DNA from: an uncultured Candidatus Peregrinibacteria bacterium
GTDB lineage: Bacteria > Patescibacteriota > Gracilibacteria > Peribacterales > Peribacteraceae
Length of the DNA: 27,841 nucleotides
Assembly: GCA_913054215.1 (NCBI GenBank)
Contig: CAJXJE010000001.1
Location: 1 to 27,841 of the forward strand
Reading direction: 5' to 3'
Shown piece by piece: positions 1-7,830 of the stretch. Both the position numbers and the translations under genes were made by a program. Under the pieces are notes generated by a model. The model did no database searches. It saw only the letters and a program-made list of their open reading frames with translations, and was not told the DNA's origin. Every line of letters starts with the position of its first letter. Position 1 is the first letter of the stretch.

Positions 1-689
1 TGCTGAGGAATTTCATCGAGGAGTACCTCACACAAATCGACAAGATGCCAGGGGTACTTCACCGCTTGCCACACACCATCATATTGGACGGCGGTGTAGT
101 GCTTGTCTGCGAAGAGTTTTGTGAGTGCCTGTTCATATCCATCATCTGTCGATTCATCGATGTCACTCAGTGCAGCACTTAAAGCAGCAGGGTCACGGTG
201 TACATGTGCGACGACGTTCACTAAATCTGATGGCTCATTTCCTTCACCAGGCTTTTCGACGATTCCGGTTATACGATCACCATCAGTAGAAAGGTAACCA
301 CCAGGGAAGTATCGATCCACCTTGTACGCAAGCAACGCACCATCTCCAGTAGAGTTCAAAAGCTCCGTATAGGCACGAGGCTCAATAACATCATTCCCAC
401 CAACAATCATCAGAGGGTCATTTCCATATTCTTTCAAAATACTTAAGACCGCTCCACGCATACCAAGTTCTAAATTCTCCTGCTGCACCGTTGGGAGGTC
501 TGGCAACTTCTGCCGTGCCTCATCAAGGTTGTGTGCGGAGCCGACGAGAATAATGTTCTCGCACCCTCCCTCCTTCAAGCGGTTGACTTGGTGCTCGAGC
601 AGTGTTTTCCCACATAGGGGGAAAAGCGTCTTTTCGGTGAGTGGCCAAAAACGTGTACTACGGCCGGCGAGGAGAAGGAAGGTATTCAT
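1..689 (-). CDS. Sugar-phosphate nucleotidyltransferase (NTP_transferase family), 3' end cut by window
   Basis: Read on the minus strand from the ATG at 689, the frame stays open to base 1, giving about 229 residues without a stop. The N-terminus MNTFLLLAGRSTRFWPLTEK is the nucleotide-binding loop of the NTP_transferase fold, with the conserved Arg and a following PLT-K segment. GGNDVIEP near residue 98 matches the metal-binding Asp region, and GIVEKPGEG is the typical V-E-K-P motif. The family makes activated sugars (NDP-glucose, UDP-GlcNAc, GDP-mannose) from sugar 1-phosphates and NTPs for surface glycans; the exact substrate cannot be told. A flippase lies 3 kb away, consistent with an envelope role. 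The start is supported by a TAGAAT box ten bases upstream. Confidence 0.88.
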   Translation of the reverse strand, partial: MNTFLLLAGRSTRFWPLTEKTLFPLCGKTLLEHQVNRLKEGGCENIILVGSAHNLDEARQKLPDLPTVQQENLELGMRGAVLSILKEYGNDPLMIVGGNDVIEPRAYTELLNSTGDGALLAYKVDRYFPGGYLSTDGDRITGIVEKPGEGNEPSDLVNVVAHVHRDPAALSAALSDIDESTDDGYEQALTKLFADKHYTAVQYDGVWQAVKYPWHLVDLCEVLLDEIPQ

Positions 690-699
690 CGGTGCGAGT

Positions 700-705
700 A
701 TTCTA
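700..705 (-). promoter_or_regulatory. Candidate -10 box of the nucleotidyltransferase gene
   Basis: The minus strand reads TAGAAT here, followed by ten bases and then the ATG at 689. The predicted transcript would start only a few bases before the ATG. The same TAGAAT-to-ATG geometry occurs at several other genes in the window. A convincing -35 is not visible at 16-17 bp. Confidence 0.45.
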
Positions 706-826
706 CAGTATATTGTGCCTCATATTATCAATATGTCAACCATACATATCAGGAGAAAATAGTCCGGAGTTCCTAGGCTATGCAGGAATTCTTTTGTACA
801 TTCAAGCACTTATTCCCCATCAAACT

Positions 827-1159
827 ATGAAAAATGCCGTATTTGCCTTCGTATCACTTGCTTTCCTCCTTGGAACGATTCCTGCCGCTCCTGCAGCTCA
901 GGCTGCTCCCTACCGCTACAGCGATAAAGAGCAAAGCGGTTGGCCCAAGTGGATTGGTCAAATTCCATCATTTTCATTTTCGAGCTGCATTGATGGCACC
1001 ATGTGTCGTCTTATAAAGCCTCGTCCAGAAATGGCTGCGATATACTTGCCGCTCAGCCTCATCAAGACCGGTCGCTTAGAAGAGATTTTGCAAGAAGTAG
1101 AGAACACGCCAAACGTTGATACAAGAAATTGGCCCAGTTGGATCGGAGGACTTCGGTAA
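827..1159 (+). CDS. Small secreted protein with two WPxWIG motifs
   Basis: A 110-residue ORF with a clear Sec signal peptide: a short charged start (MKN), a hydrophobic core to about residue 20, and an Ala-rich end APAAQA|APYR with likely cleavage near residue 26. The frame is open further upstream, but ATG 827 gives the only sensible signal peptide. The mature part is about 84 residues and begins and ends with near-identical motifs, WPKWIG at 39-44 and WPSWIG at 102-107. Two cysteines (53 and 60) could form a small disulfide loop. No family is recognised. Its stop abuts the stop of the convergent ComEC-type gene with no gap. Confidence 0.7.
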   Translation: MKNAVFAFVSLAFLLGTIPAAPAAQAAPYRYSDKEQSGWPKWIGQIPSFSFSSCIDGTMCRLIKPRPEMAAIYLPLSLIKTGRLEEILQEVENTPNVDTRNWPSWIGGLR

Positions 1160-1972
1160 CTACTTAAATACCAGAGAGATCACCCCAGCATTGGCGGTGG
1201 TCTTTGTGGGTATGCCGAGTCGCTTATATCGATCCAGTACTTCTGTGTGCGGATGACCGAATCGATTGTCTTTTCCTACGGAAACAATTCCCACCTTCGG
1301 ATCAACTGCCAGAAGAAATCCTGTCGAAGATGACGTGCGACTTCCATGATGGGCCACCTTCAAGATGTCGGATCGAATGTCTGCACCCGTTGCAAGAATC
1401 GCTCGCTCCGCATCATGTTCAATATCCCCGGTTAGTAGAATCGCATGATCCTTATATAGAACCCGGATCACGATCGATTGATCATTGGAGGCTCCGGTGT
1501 ACGCTGTAGTTGGCCAAATAATATCCAATACCACACCATCCTCCATCGAAATATCTACAGAAGGATCTGGATACACCACTGGTATTGATCGGCTTTCGAT
1601 CACCGATCGCAGTGCATCATATCTTCCCGAGGTGTGACCTGCCCCCGTCATAAGTACGCGGTCAATGTCATACCGCCTCAGTACTTCTGGAAGGGCAGTG
1701 ATGTGATCGGCATCGGGGTGCGTTATCACGAGGAGCTCTATCGTGCGATCGAAAAAAGGCATGAGACGATCAAGATGCGAAAGAGCTGCTAGGTTTGGGC
1801 CACCATCAATCAACACCTGTTTTCCCGACGGAGTAACCAGAAGTATCGCATCTCCCTGACCGACATCCAGAATATGTACGTGCAGTGCGCCATCAGGAAG
1901 CAGAGTGATTTCACGGATCAGCAATAGCGCAATGATCATCAGGCCAGCGCTTACAAACAACGTTTTACCCAT
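1160..1972 (-). CDS. Membrane-anchored ComEC-type metallo-beta-lactamase-fold hydrolase
   Basis: A 270-residue protein from the ATG at 1972. The frame extends upstream to 2026, but that part lies in repeats upstream of the promoter. Residues 1-20 form one hydrophobic anchor. The rest is a metallo-beta-lactamase domain of the ComEC/Rec2 C-terminal type: DVGQGDA, LIDGG, the metal motif THPDADH at about 84-90, LLTGDIEHDAE, VAHHGS and FGHPH. In ComEC this domain sits outside the membrane and is thought to degrade the non-transported DNA strand. Here the competence channel domain is absent, so this is a stand-alone exported hydrolase. Nuclease activity is inferred from the family; a phosphodiesterase acting on another substrate is possible. 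Confidence 0.85.
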   Translation of the reverse strand: MGKTLFVSAGLMIIALLLIREITLLPDGALHVHILDVGQGDAILLVTPSGKQVLIDGGPNLAALSHLDRLMPFFDRTIELLVITHPDADHITALPEVLRRYDIDRVLMTGAGHTSGRYDALRSVIESRSIPVVYPDPSVDISMEDGVVLDIIWPTTAYTGASNDQSIVIRVLYKDHAILLTGDIEHDAERAILATGADIRSDILKVAHHGSRTSSSTGFLLAVDPKVGIVSVGKDNRFGHPHTEVLDRYKRLGIPTKTTANAGVISLVFK

Positions 1973-1980
1973 AGCACAGT

Positions 1981-2008
1981 ATTCTATTGACCAATGACTA
2001 TTGATCAA
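1981..2008 (-). promoter_or_regulatory. Promoter of the ComEC-type gene
   Basis: On the minus strand TTGATC (2003-2008), a 16-bp spacer and TAGAAT (1981-1986) are followed by eight bases and the ATG at 1972. This predicts an almost leaderless transcript. The -35 lies within a pair of 15-bp direct repeats (see that entry). Confidence 0.6.
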
Positions 2009-2023
2009 TGACCAATGGCTATT
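1988..2023. repeat. Two 15-bp direct repeats spaced 21 bp, over the -35 box
   Basis: TGACCAATGACTATT at 1988-2002 and TGACCAATGGCTATT at 2009-2023 differ at one base and are offset by 21 bp, two helical turns. They cover the spacer, -35 and upstream side of the ComEC-type promoter. This could be an operator for a regulator binding one DNA face, or a simple local duplication. Confidence 0.6.
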
Positions 2024-2074
2024 CACTAAAAAACAACAATCACTTTTCCTTATCCATAAGCCCTGTAATCAGTT

Positions 2075-3517
2075 CTACGCCTCGGTGGAACTGTTCTTTT
2101 TTGCGGTCAGTGCGATACCACCAACAATCAAGATAATCAGCACAGCAACAGCGCTGGTGATAAGTGTGACCAGTTTCCAGTTCATGCGCAGGGTAGACTC
2201 ATCGAATGCCGCTGAATGATCGACACCTTCGAGTGTTTCCATTGGTGTATCTTCGGTAATCACTTCGAGTGTGGTGATGTTCTCTGGCTCAACTTCCACT
2301 TCATCCCCAAGGGGGACCCCTTTGGGGTCAACTTCATTAAACTGCACTTCGCCATCCGCATTCATACTGCCGAAGGTGAGGTCTCCATAAAAACCATAGC
2401 CAGGAATATAGATGGGAAGATTGGCGTACTGGAATATACCAGGAGAGACATACCCGTAGGAGTTAATGGTCTGTAGATACATACCAAAGAAGCCAGGAGT
2501 GACATCGGCAAGTTGTACGCCTCCGATATCAATTGGCAGAAGACTTGGCGGTCCAAATGTCTGACCATCACGTGTTTGGTATACGACGATACCATAAAGG
2601 TCTCCAGGAGTGTTGTCGACAGTCCACTGCAGAGTCACCAAATATGCACCATTGGGCTGGAGCTCCGGAACGATGGTGACATTTTCTAGATCTGGTGGAG
2701 CCATTGGGTCCGACACTCTCTGGGGTGGTGCGGTGGGTACTGGGTTTTTACCGTCTGCATGACCGGTAAGCAAAACCGATCGATCATCTGCATCAAGCTT
2801 CCGACCGGCTCGGCCTTCAAACGGCTCACTAAACTGTACGTTATAGACAGTGCCACGTTCCTGAACTTCTGTAGTGATTGTAATAGTCTTTGCTTCGATC
2901 GTAATGTTTTTAATCTGTAGCACAGTTCCACCAGGGCCCTCAATCTGTAAGCCTTCTGGTGCACGCGCAGAATCCACAGTCATAGAGGCCGAGAACTCGA
3001 TCACCATTTTCTCAGGCGTTGCTACGCTTCCTTTCAAAAGTCTTGCCGTAGCGGAGCCAGTTACAGGAGGAAGGCTGGGCGGCTTCTGCCCTGTAGGGGC
3101 TTTATCTTCGTCGTAGTCTTTAAAGACGCCTGTTGGAGGGAGAGGCTCCGCGTCGAGCTCCAACCTCGCTTCGTCTGTGAAAAATTCACTTTCGAGTCCG
3201 TTCTGTGCAACAGCGATTACCGCAATGTACAGATCACCGCTACCGAGTGGCGGCAAAAAGGTAAGCGTAGTTTCGTCACCATCGGTAACTTCGAAGTCAT
3301 CGTAGAGCCCGTCATTATCCAAAATAGATTCTGCACTGTAGTACACACGGTAGTATTCGATAGGATCACTGCTTACAGCCGTCCAGCTCACAGATACTTC
3401 TCCGTTTTGCAAGGTTGCATCTACACCCATGACGGCAGATGGAGCACTTTGAGCAAACACCTGACCCGAAAGGGCAAGGAATGTCAGTGTGCAGGCGACT
3501 GTGAGTTTTGTTTTCAT
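2075..3517 (-). CDS. Secreted, membrane-anchored fibronectin type III surface protein
   Basis: A 480-residue protein from the ATG at 3517; upstream in-frame codons lie within the promoter. The signal peptide MKTKLTVACTLTFLALSGQ ends around VFA|QSAP. A first fibronectin-III-like domain occupies about residues 25-125 (VSVSWTAVSSDPIEYYRVYY). A beta-rich Ig/SbsA-like region follows at about 155-255, then a Pro-rich linker and a second FN3-like domain at about 265-370 (LVTLQWTVDNTPGDLYGIVV). A C-terminal helix, LVTLITSAVAVLIILIVGGI, anchors the protein before a short Lys-rich tail. The layout is a type I membrane protein exposed on the surface. Adhesion or scaffolding is plausible, but no ligand or enzyme motif is visible. 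The exact function is unknown. Confidence 0.82.
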   Translation of the reverse strand: MKTKLTVACTLTFLALSGQVFAQSAPSAVMGVDATLQNGEVSVSWTAVSSDPIEYYRVYYSAESILDNDGLYDDFEVTDGDETTLTFLPPLGSGDLYIAVIAVAQNGLESEFFTDEARLELDAEPLPPTGVFKDYDEDKAPTGQKPPSLPPVTGSATARLLKGSVATPEKMVIEFSASMTVDSARAPEGLQIEGPGGTVLQIKNITIEAKTITITTEVQERGTVYNVQFSEPFEGRAGRKLDADDRSVLLTGHADGKNPVPTAPPQRVSDPMAPPDLENVTIVPELQPNGAYLVTLQWTVDNTPGDLYGIVVYQTRDGQTFGPPSLLPIDIGGVQLADVTPGFFGMYLQTINSYGYVSPGIFQYANLPIYIPGYGFYGDLTFGSMNADGEVQFNEVDPKGVPLGDEVEVEPENITTLEVITEDTPMETLEGVDHSAAFDESTLRMNWKLVTLITSAVAVLIILIVGGIALTAKKNSSTEA

Positions 3518-3528
3518 AGAATCTATAC

Positions 3529-3557
3529 ATTGTAACACAATTAGCTTAATCAGCCAA
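3529..3557 (-). promoter_or_regulatory. Promoter of the FN3 surface protein
   Basis: On the minus strand TTGGCT (3552-3557), a 17-bp spacer and TACAAT (3529-3534) lie eleven bases before the ATG at 3517. The short leader carries no Shine-Dalgarno sequence. Confidence 0.55.
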
Positions 3558-3578
3558 TCCTACGAATATATCGAGAAA

Positions 3579-5027
3579 CTATAGTAGCGATTTATGCAAC
3601 CGCAATGTCCAGGCGAGTGTCCCCATGAGTACAGTCATTGCTATCAAGCCAATCACCGTACTTAGCTCATTGACTAGTATTGGCCTAAAGAGGCTGAGTC
3701 CAAGCCCTAGAATCAACCCAAACAACGCTAATTGCCGTATCAGATTCCTGTCTAGCCGCATGGGCATTTCTTTCAGTGCCTGTGGCAGCAGCATGGCAGC
3801 CAGCAGCACATGCACCACAATCGAGGTATACGCAGCGCCGACAAACCCATGGATCGGGATTAGAATGAAGTTTAACGAGAGCGAGACAACGGCTGCGAAA
3901 AAGAGAGAGAGCGTTAGCCGTTTCCATACATGACGATTTAAGAGCACATAGAACGAATACAGAATCACACCATTCAACAGGAACGGAATAGAGACCAGTC
4001 GCAGTGCCGTATCACTTCCCGGACGCATCGCAGTACTCAGGTATTGTGGAGTCGTTAGCAGGGCAATAAGCGGCCTGCTCCAGAGAGCCGCAAAGAGGAA
4101 AGCTACAACACCAATCAACAGTATCGCAATAAAGGTTTTTCCTAACAGTGCGCGTGTATCTTCGCCCTTATGGTCGCGCTCACTCAAGATTGGCAGTATG
4201 GAATTCAGCAAAAATGTCGGGAGCAAAAATGCCATGTCTGCCATGCGCACGACAAAACCATAGTAGGCGTTTTGCAATTGAAAGTCCGGACGCAGAAGTG
4301 CGATCATCGTAATATCAAACTGTCTATAAAATGCGAGACACAAATACGCGAGTCCAAATGGTGCAGCTTTTTTTGCAAGATCTTTGATCAATCCGCGGTC
4401 AATAGTTGGACGGATCTTCATGAGTCGATTCCCATAAAACAGTGAGATCGCAAACAGAACAAACGCACCAACGCCTCCAAAGAACAGCATCATGTGCAGG
4501 TGTTGTAAGTCTGTGCTTTGCCGCACCCCCAAGACAATAAACGATCCTATAAGTGCCGTAGTAATCACGCGCTGCGTTACTTCTGCGACGAACACGTAGT
4601 GCATCTTGTACTGAACTTGGAACACTGTGCGAATAATACCGGCAAGCAATGTAAAAAATGGTACAAGAGATGCGATCAACACACTCATCGGAAGCGGTGT
4701 CCCCTTCCACTGTGGCATGAACCAGACAAACAGCAGTGCTGCAGACAGAGAGATCATCAAAATAATTGTTCGTAGGACGATCAGTGCTCCAAGAACTTTC
4801 GCTTTATCTTTTGCTTTGCTCACCTCCCGCACACTCACGGCATACAGCCCAAAGTCTGCCAGTATCCCAAAGAGCTGTAGGTATCCGTAGGCGGAGTTAT
4901 AACTTCCGGCGAGTTCTTTGGTCAGCCCTATTGCCACAAACTTCACGGTCAAAATAGACAGCGCAGCCATAGTGATTTGGCTGGCCATTTGCCAAAGAGT
5001 CGAGGTGGCGATTTGCTTAGAAGGCAT
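3579..5027 (-). CDS. Polysaccharide/lipid-linked oligosaccharide flippase (Wzx/MATE-like)
   Basis: A 482-residue integral membrane protein with roughly 12-14 hydrophobic segments. The N-terminus SKQIATSTLWQMASQITMAA and the segment ELAGSYNSAYGYLQLFGILA match the polysaccharide-synthesis flippase family (RfbX/Wzx, MOP superfamily). These proteins flip undecaprenyl-linked glycans from the cytoplasmic to the outer leaflet. ATG 5027 is chosen over an adjacent TTG at 5030. With the nucleotidyltransferase and surface proteins nearby it points to surface glycan assembly, although no glycosyltransferase is present in this window. A MATE exporter role is a less likely alternative. Confidence 0.85.
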   Translation of the reverse strand: MPSKQIATSTLWQMASQITMAALSILTVKFVAIGLTKELAGSYNSAYGYLQLFGILADFGLYAVSVREVSKAKDKAKVLGALIVLRTIILMISLSAALLFVWFMPQWKGTPLPMSVLIASLVPFFTLLAGIIRTVFQVQYKMHYVFVAEVTQRVITTALIGSFIVLGVRQSTDLQHLHMMLFFGGVGAFVLFAISLFYGNRLMKIRPTIDRGLIKDLAKKAAPFGLAYLCLAFYRQFDITMIALLRPDFQLQNAYYGFVVRMADMAFLLPTFLLNSILPILSERDHKGEDTRALLGKTFIAILLIGVVAFLFAALWSRPLIALLTTPQYLSTAMRPGSDTALRLVSIPFLLNGVILYSFYVLLNRHVWKRLTLSLFFAAVVSLSLNFILIPIHGFVGAAYTSIVVHVLLAAMLLPQALKEMPMRLDRNLIRQLALFGLILGLGLSLFRPILVNELSTVIGLIAMTVLMGTLAWTLRLHKSLL

Positions 5028-5075
5028 CAAAGGAATGGTACCTTAAAACGCTGTAGTACATCCTTCTTTCTTCGA

Positions 5076-6248
5076 TTACTGATCGACGATGTTTCCGTTG
5101 GGGTCGATCCTAATAAACCGAACAACATTCCTATGTTCGATTGGATTAAATTCATACACTTGCAGGCGAATGGAATCTTCGAAAGGGCGATACTCACAAC
5201 GTATCTGTGTGACTTCCCAGTCGGGGCCAGTCATTGAGCGAATAGAAATGCGCGCACCATACTTGGTAATAATTTCTCCATCAGTACCAAATCGTATTCC
5301 GCGTTCTTTCAATTTTTCTGCGATAAGCGAATTAAAAACGTGGATCTCTGCACCATCTTGCCGGTGCCCGTCGCTCCAGTGCGCGAATGTTCCTTGAGAG
5401 GCTTCGGACCGCGTTCCGTCTCTTGTGATCGTTGTCAGAGAAACAGCTTCTGTCTGTCCTCTTTCTTCAAACTGTCGTAGATACACGAGCAATTCTTCTC
5501 CGTTCTGCATGACTTCAAGCCGAGCACTGTCCAATGTGTGGTCGGCATCTCTTTGGGAAAAAATATGGTCCCCATCTGGGAGCACAATGGCGTTACCTTC
5601 AAAGGTGATACCAAGTTCTCGCATACGATCTGTCGCGTACTTCGTAATGAAAATATTCTTCACGTCTTTGTCACGCACTTCTGCTTTCCAGTGATCAAAA
5701 TCTGCGTCCCATTTTCCACGTTCGTAGTCTCCATCAATATACGAAGTGATCAGAGTGCTAGCAGCTCCACCAAGTAGCCCAGCGGCTATGACACCAACAC
5801 CACCCCATTTCAACAGGCTTCGTCGACTGAGTGCTGCCTCTGTCTTAACGTTATCCAGCGCTTGTTCTTGTTTCACTTGAGCGACGTCTTTTTTCTTCTG
5901 AGATTCACGGCAGAGCTCGTCGTCCTTTATCAAACGAGGATAAATGTTATTCCTCTTCAGCATTGCCGCATCAATAACACATGTGTCACAGTCTTGGGGA
6001 TCACGCGTGTTCTCATATTCAGCATTGATAATAGGAAGATCGGGATTTGAAGATTCGCGGATATTGAGAATGCGTATTACGTAGTCTCCATTCTCAACAA
6101 AAAGGCGTACGGGTACTATTGGTCTATATTCACCAAATTCCGGAAAGAAGATAAACATCGGCCGGTTATTCTCAATCGGCCTCTCCGCATTTAGCGGAGG
6201 CCACGGGTTTCCTCTAGGAGGGCCATTTGGGTAGTCCGTTCGGTTCAT
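5076..6248 (-). CDS. Single-pass membrane protein with duplicated exterior domain, unknown function
   Basis: A 390-residue protein with a clear start, the ATG at 6248 lying nine bases after a TAGAAT box. Residues 1-140 are hydrophilic and presumably cytoplasmic, with two cysteines close together (DCDTC, about 87-90) and a charged coiled segment before the membrane. SRRSLLK at 141-147 directly precedes one hydrophobic helix (148-168). It resembles a twin-arginine motif but sits in mid-protein, so it is more likely the cytoplasmic anchor of a signal-anchor helix. The exterior part holds two related units, about 199-279 and 312-388. Both begin with an amphipathic helix ending in RELGITF or KERGIRF and end in a V-x(4)-I-x-x-x-G strand. 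No known family is recognised. Confidence 0.75.
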   Translation of the reverse strand: MNRTDYPNGPPRGNPWPPLNAERPIENNRPMFIFFPEFGEYRPIVPVRLFVENGDYVIRILNIRESSNPDLPIINAEYENTRDPQDCDTCVIDAAMLKRNNIYPRLIKDDELCRESQKKKDVAQVKQEQALDNVKTEAALSRRSLLKWGGVGVIAAGLLGGAASTLITSYIDGDYERGKWDADFDHWKAEVRDKDVKNIFITKYATDRMRELGITFEGNAIVLPDGDHIFSQRDADHTLDSARLEVMQNGEELLVYLRQFEERGQTEAVSLTTITRDGTRSEASQGTFAHWSDGHRQDGAEIHVFNSLIAEKLKERGIRFGTDGEIITKYGARISIRSMTGPDWEVTQIRCEYRPFEDSIRLQVYEFNPIEHRNVVRFIRIDPNGNIVDQ

Positions 6249-6257
6249 AGTTCAAGT

Positions 6258-6285
6258 ATTCTACAATAACTACTATTTATGTCAA
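6258..6285 (-). promoter_or_regulatory. Near-leaderless promoter, consensus type
   Basis: The minus strand has TTGACA (6280-6285), a 16-bp spacer, TAGAAT (6258-6263), then nine bases to the ATG at 6248. The -35, spacer length, -10 and ATG distance are identical to those of the promoter at 10832-10859. Confidence 0.75.
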
Positions 6286-6322
6286 TGTATAACAAAAGGC
6301 CTGTTTAAACAAGAATTATGGG

Positions 6323-6351
6323 TAGACAAGCCAATTCAAGTTAAGTACTAT
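6323..6351 (+). promoter_or_regulatory. Promoter of pyrB
   Basis: TAGACA (6323-6328), a 17-bp spacer and TACTAT (6346-6351) lie eleven bases before the ATG at 6363. The predicted transcription start falls at or after the alternative GTG at 6354, which argues for the ATG as the true start. Confidence 0.55.
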
Positions 6352-6362
6352 CTGTGCACAAC

Positions 6363-7280
6363 ATGGCTCTCTCCTTCCAACACTTAACGTCCACCAAGCA
6401 ACTCACACGAGAAGATATGGATGCCATTTTGAAGGTATCTCTGGAGATGGAAAAGGTACGAGACAGCGGCAGTAGCGAATTACTAAAGGGTAAAGTACTC
6501 GCCTCTCTGTTCTATGAACCCAGCACCAGAACGCGTATGAGTTTTGAAGCTGCAATGCACCGCCTTGGAGGCAGTGTGATTACGGCAGAGGGTATCCAGT
6601 TTAGTTCGATGTACAAAGGAGAAACGATAGAAGATACCATCCAGATGGCATCGCAGTATGTAGACATCATTGTGATGAGACACCCCGAGCAAGGAAGTGC
6701 AGACAAAGCCGCACAGGTTTCTGGTGTCCCCTTCATCAATGCAGGAGATGGCCCTGGGCAGCACCCAACACAAGGGATCTTAGACATGGTCACGATCTCC
6801 AAAGAGCGCGGTACCTTAGATGGCATCAGCATCACCATGGTAGGAGATTTACTCTACGGTCGTACGGTGCATTCACTCAGCTTTCTGTTGGGGCTCTACA
6901 AGGATGTTACCTTTACATTTGTCGCACCGGATGCGTTGCAGATGCCAGAAAAAGTAACGTCGTATCTCGATGAAAAAGGGATGAAGTATTCCGTCACACA
7001 AGAACTTGAAGATGGACTCAATTCGGATGTGCTCTACATGACGCGTATCCAAAAAGAACGTTTCGCAGATAGCTCACAGTACGAAAAACTCAAAGACAGT
7101 TACATTCTCGAAGCAGCTCACGTGAAAGATCGTGACATCACTGTGATGCATCCCCTGCCACGGGTAAATGAAATCAGTACGGATGTCGATGCACTTCCCA
7201 ATGCTGCCTACTTCCGTCAAGCAAACAACGGAGTGATTGCACGGATGGCTCTACTGGCGATGCTTCTGGGTGAGGCATAG
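6363..7280 (+). CDS. pyrB: Aspartate carbamoyltransferase catalytic subunit
   Basis: A 305-residue, full-length cytoplasmic enzyme that joins carbamoyl phosphate and aspartate to form N-carbamoyl-aspartate, the committed step of pyrimidine synthesis. Diagnostic motifs are FYEPSTRTRMSFEAAM (about 50-65, with the S-T-R-T-R carbamoyl-phosphate loop), MRHPEQGSA, INAGDGPGQHPTQ (about 126-137), VGDLLYGRTVHSL and the C-terminal MHPLPRVNEI. A GTG nine bases upstream is in frame, but the promoter position favours ATG 6363. No pyrI regulatory subunit gene is visible in the window. pyrC follows after a transposase-like insert, suggesting the two were once adjacent. Confidence 0.97.
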   Translation: MALSFQHLTSTKQLTREDMDAILKVSLEMEKVRDSGSSELLKGKVLASLFYEPSTRTRMSFEAAMHRLGGSVITAEGIQFSSMYKGETIEDTIQMASQYVDIIVMRHPEQGSADKAAQVSGVPFINAGDGPGQHPTQGILDMVTISKERGTLDGISITMVGDLLYGRTVHSLSFLLGLYKDVTFTFVAPDALQMPEKVTSYLDEKGMKYSVTQELEDGLNSDVLYMTRIQKERFADSSQYEKLKDSYILEAAHVKDRDITVMHPLPRVNEISTDVDALPNAAYFRQANNGVIARMALLAMLLGEA

Positions 7281-7301
7281 ATCAAAACTCTGTTCTTGAT
7301 T

Positions 7302-7330
7302 GTTCCATAGCAAAAAGGAACGGAATTTTT
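7302..7330 (+). terminator. Weak intrinsic terminator after pyrB
   Basis: GTTCC (7302-7306) pairs with GGAAC (7317-7321) around a ten-base A-rich loop, followed by GGAATTTTT. The stem is short, so termination may be partial. Confidence 0.4.
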
Positions 7331-7381
7331 GTGTATATATAAAGGAAAAGTGCATGTGTTTAAAAACATACATACCACAGC

Positions 7382-7399
7382 GCGGGGATACTTCCCCGC
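7382..7399. repeat. Left REP-like GC hairpin flanking the RAYT gene
   Basis: GCGGGGA (7382-7388) and TCCCCGC (7393-7399) form a perfect 7-bp stem with a TACT loop, 23 bp before the RAYT start. A related hairpin sharing TTCCCCGCA lies just after the gene. Paired palindromes of this kind are the known substrates of RAYT proteins. Confidence 0.65.
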
Positions 7400-7421
7400 A
7401 GATGTATTAGGATAACCTTCT

Positions 7422-7826
7422 ATGTCACAGCCACACCCGATTCAAAGTGATGCATTAATGTTTATCACAACAAATATCAAAAACAAACATCCATTATTCA
7501 AAAATAATGCATATGCACGAGAGGCAACAGAGATGATGTATCGAATTCAAGAGCAGCCAGATCATTGTCACTTTCTTCTATTCCTTGATGAACATGGATT
7601 CATTTCAAAAATCATGAACAGGTATAAAATGGGAGTGAGCCATAGTATCGGTATCGGATCTATTTGGCAGCCAAGATTCCATCTTCGATTACCAGAGAAT
7701 GCTGCGGCAGTACTGCATTATATTCATAGAAACCCCGTGAAGGCTGGAATAGTGGATAATCCTGAAGATTATCCATGGTCTTCCGCATCGGGAAAATGGG
7801 ATATAGTCGATTTGAATGTCCTATAA
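7422..7826 (+). CDS. REP-associated tyrosine transposase (RAYT, IS200-like Y1 family), internally shortened
   Basis: A 134-residue protein of the HUH/Y1 transposase superfamily, RAYT branch. The His-x-His metal motif is PDHCH (residues 46-50). The helix with the putative nucleophile tyrosine is LHYIHRNPVKAG (Tyr100), followed by the typical VDNPEDYPWSSA. IWQPRFHLRLP is also characteristic. RAYTs cut and join single-stranded DNA at REP hairpins and are usually single-copy domesticated genes. Normal members have a hydrophobic strand directly before the HUH motif. Here the helix ends at YRIQE and runs straight into QPDHCH, so about 12-15 residues seem to be missing. The gene sits alone between pyrB and pyrC and is flanked by GC hairpins. 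Confidence 0.85.
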   Translation: MSQPHPIQSDALMFITTNIKNKHPLFKNNAYAREATEMMYRIQEQPDHCHFLLFLDEHGFISKIMNRYKMGVSHSIGIGSIWQPRFHLRLPENAAAVLHYIHRNPVKAGIVDNPEDYPWSSASGKWDIVDLNVL

Positions 7827-7830
7827 CAAT

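Noticed and set aside
5655..5830. Tat signal peptide in the 390-residue membrane protein
   Set aside because: SRRSLLK lies at residue 141, far from the N-terminus, so it reads better as a signal-anchor flank than as an export signal.
6354..6362. GTG start of pyrB nine bases upstream of the ATG
   Set aside because: It would lie at or before the predicted transcription start; the family N-terminus begins near the ATG at 6363.
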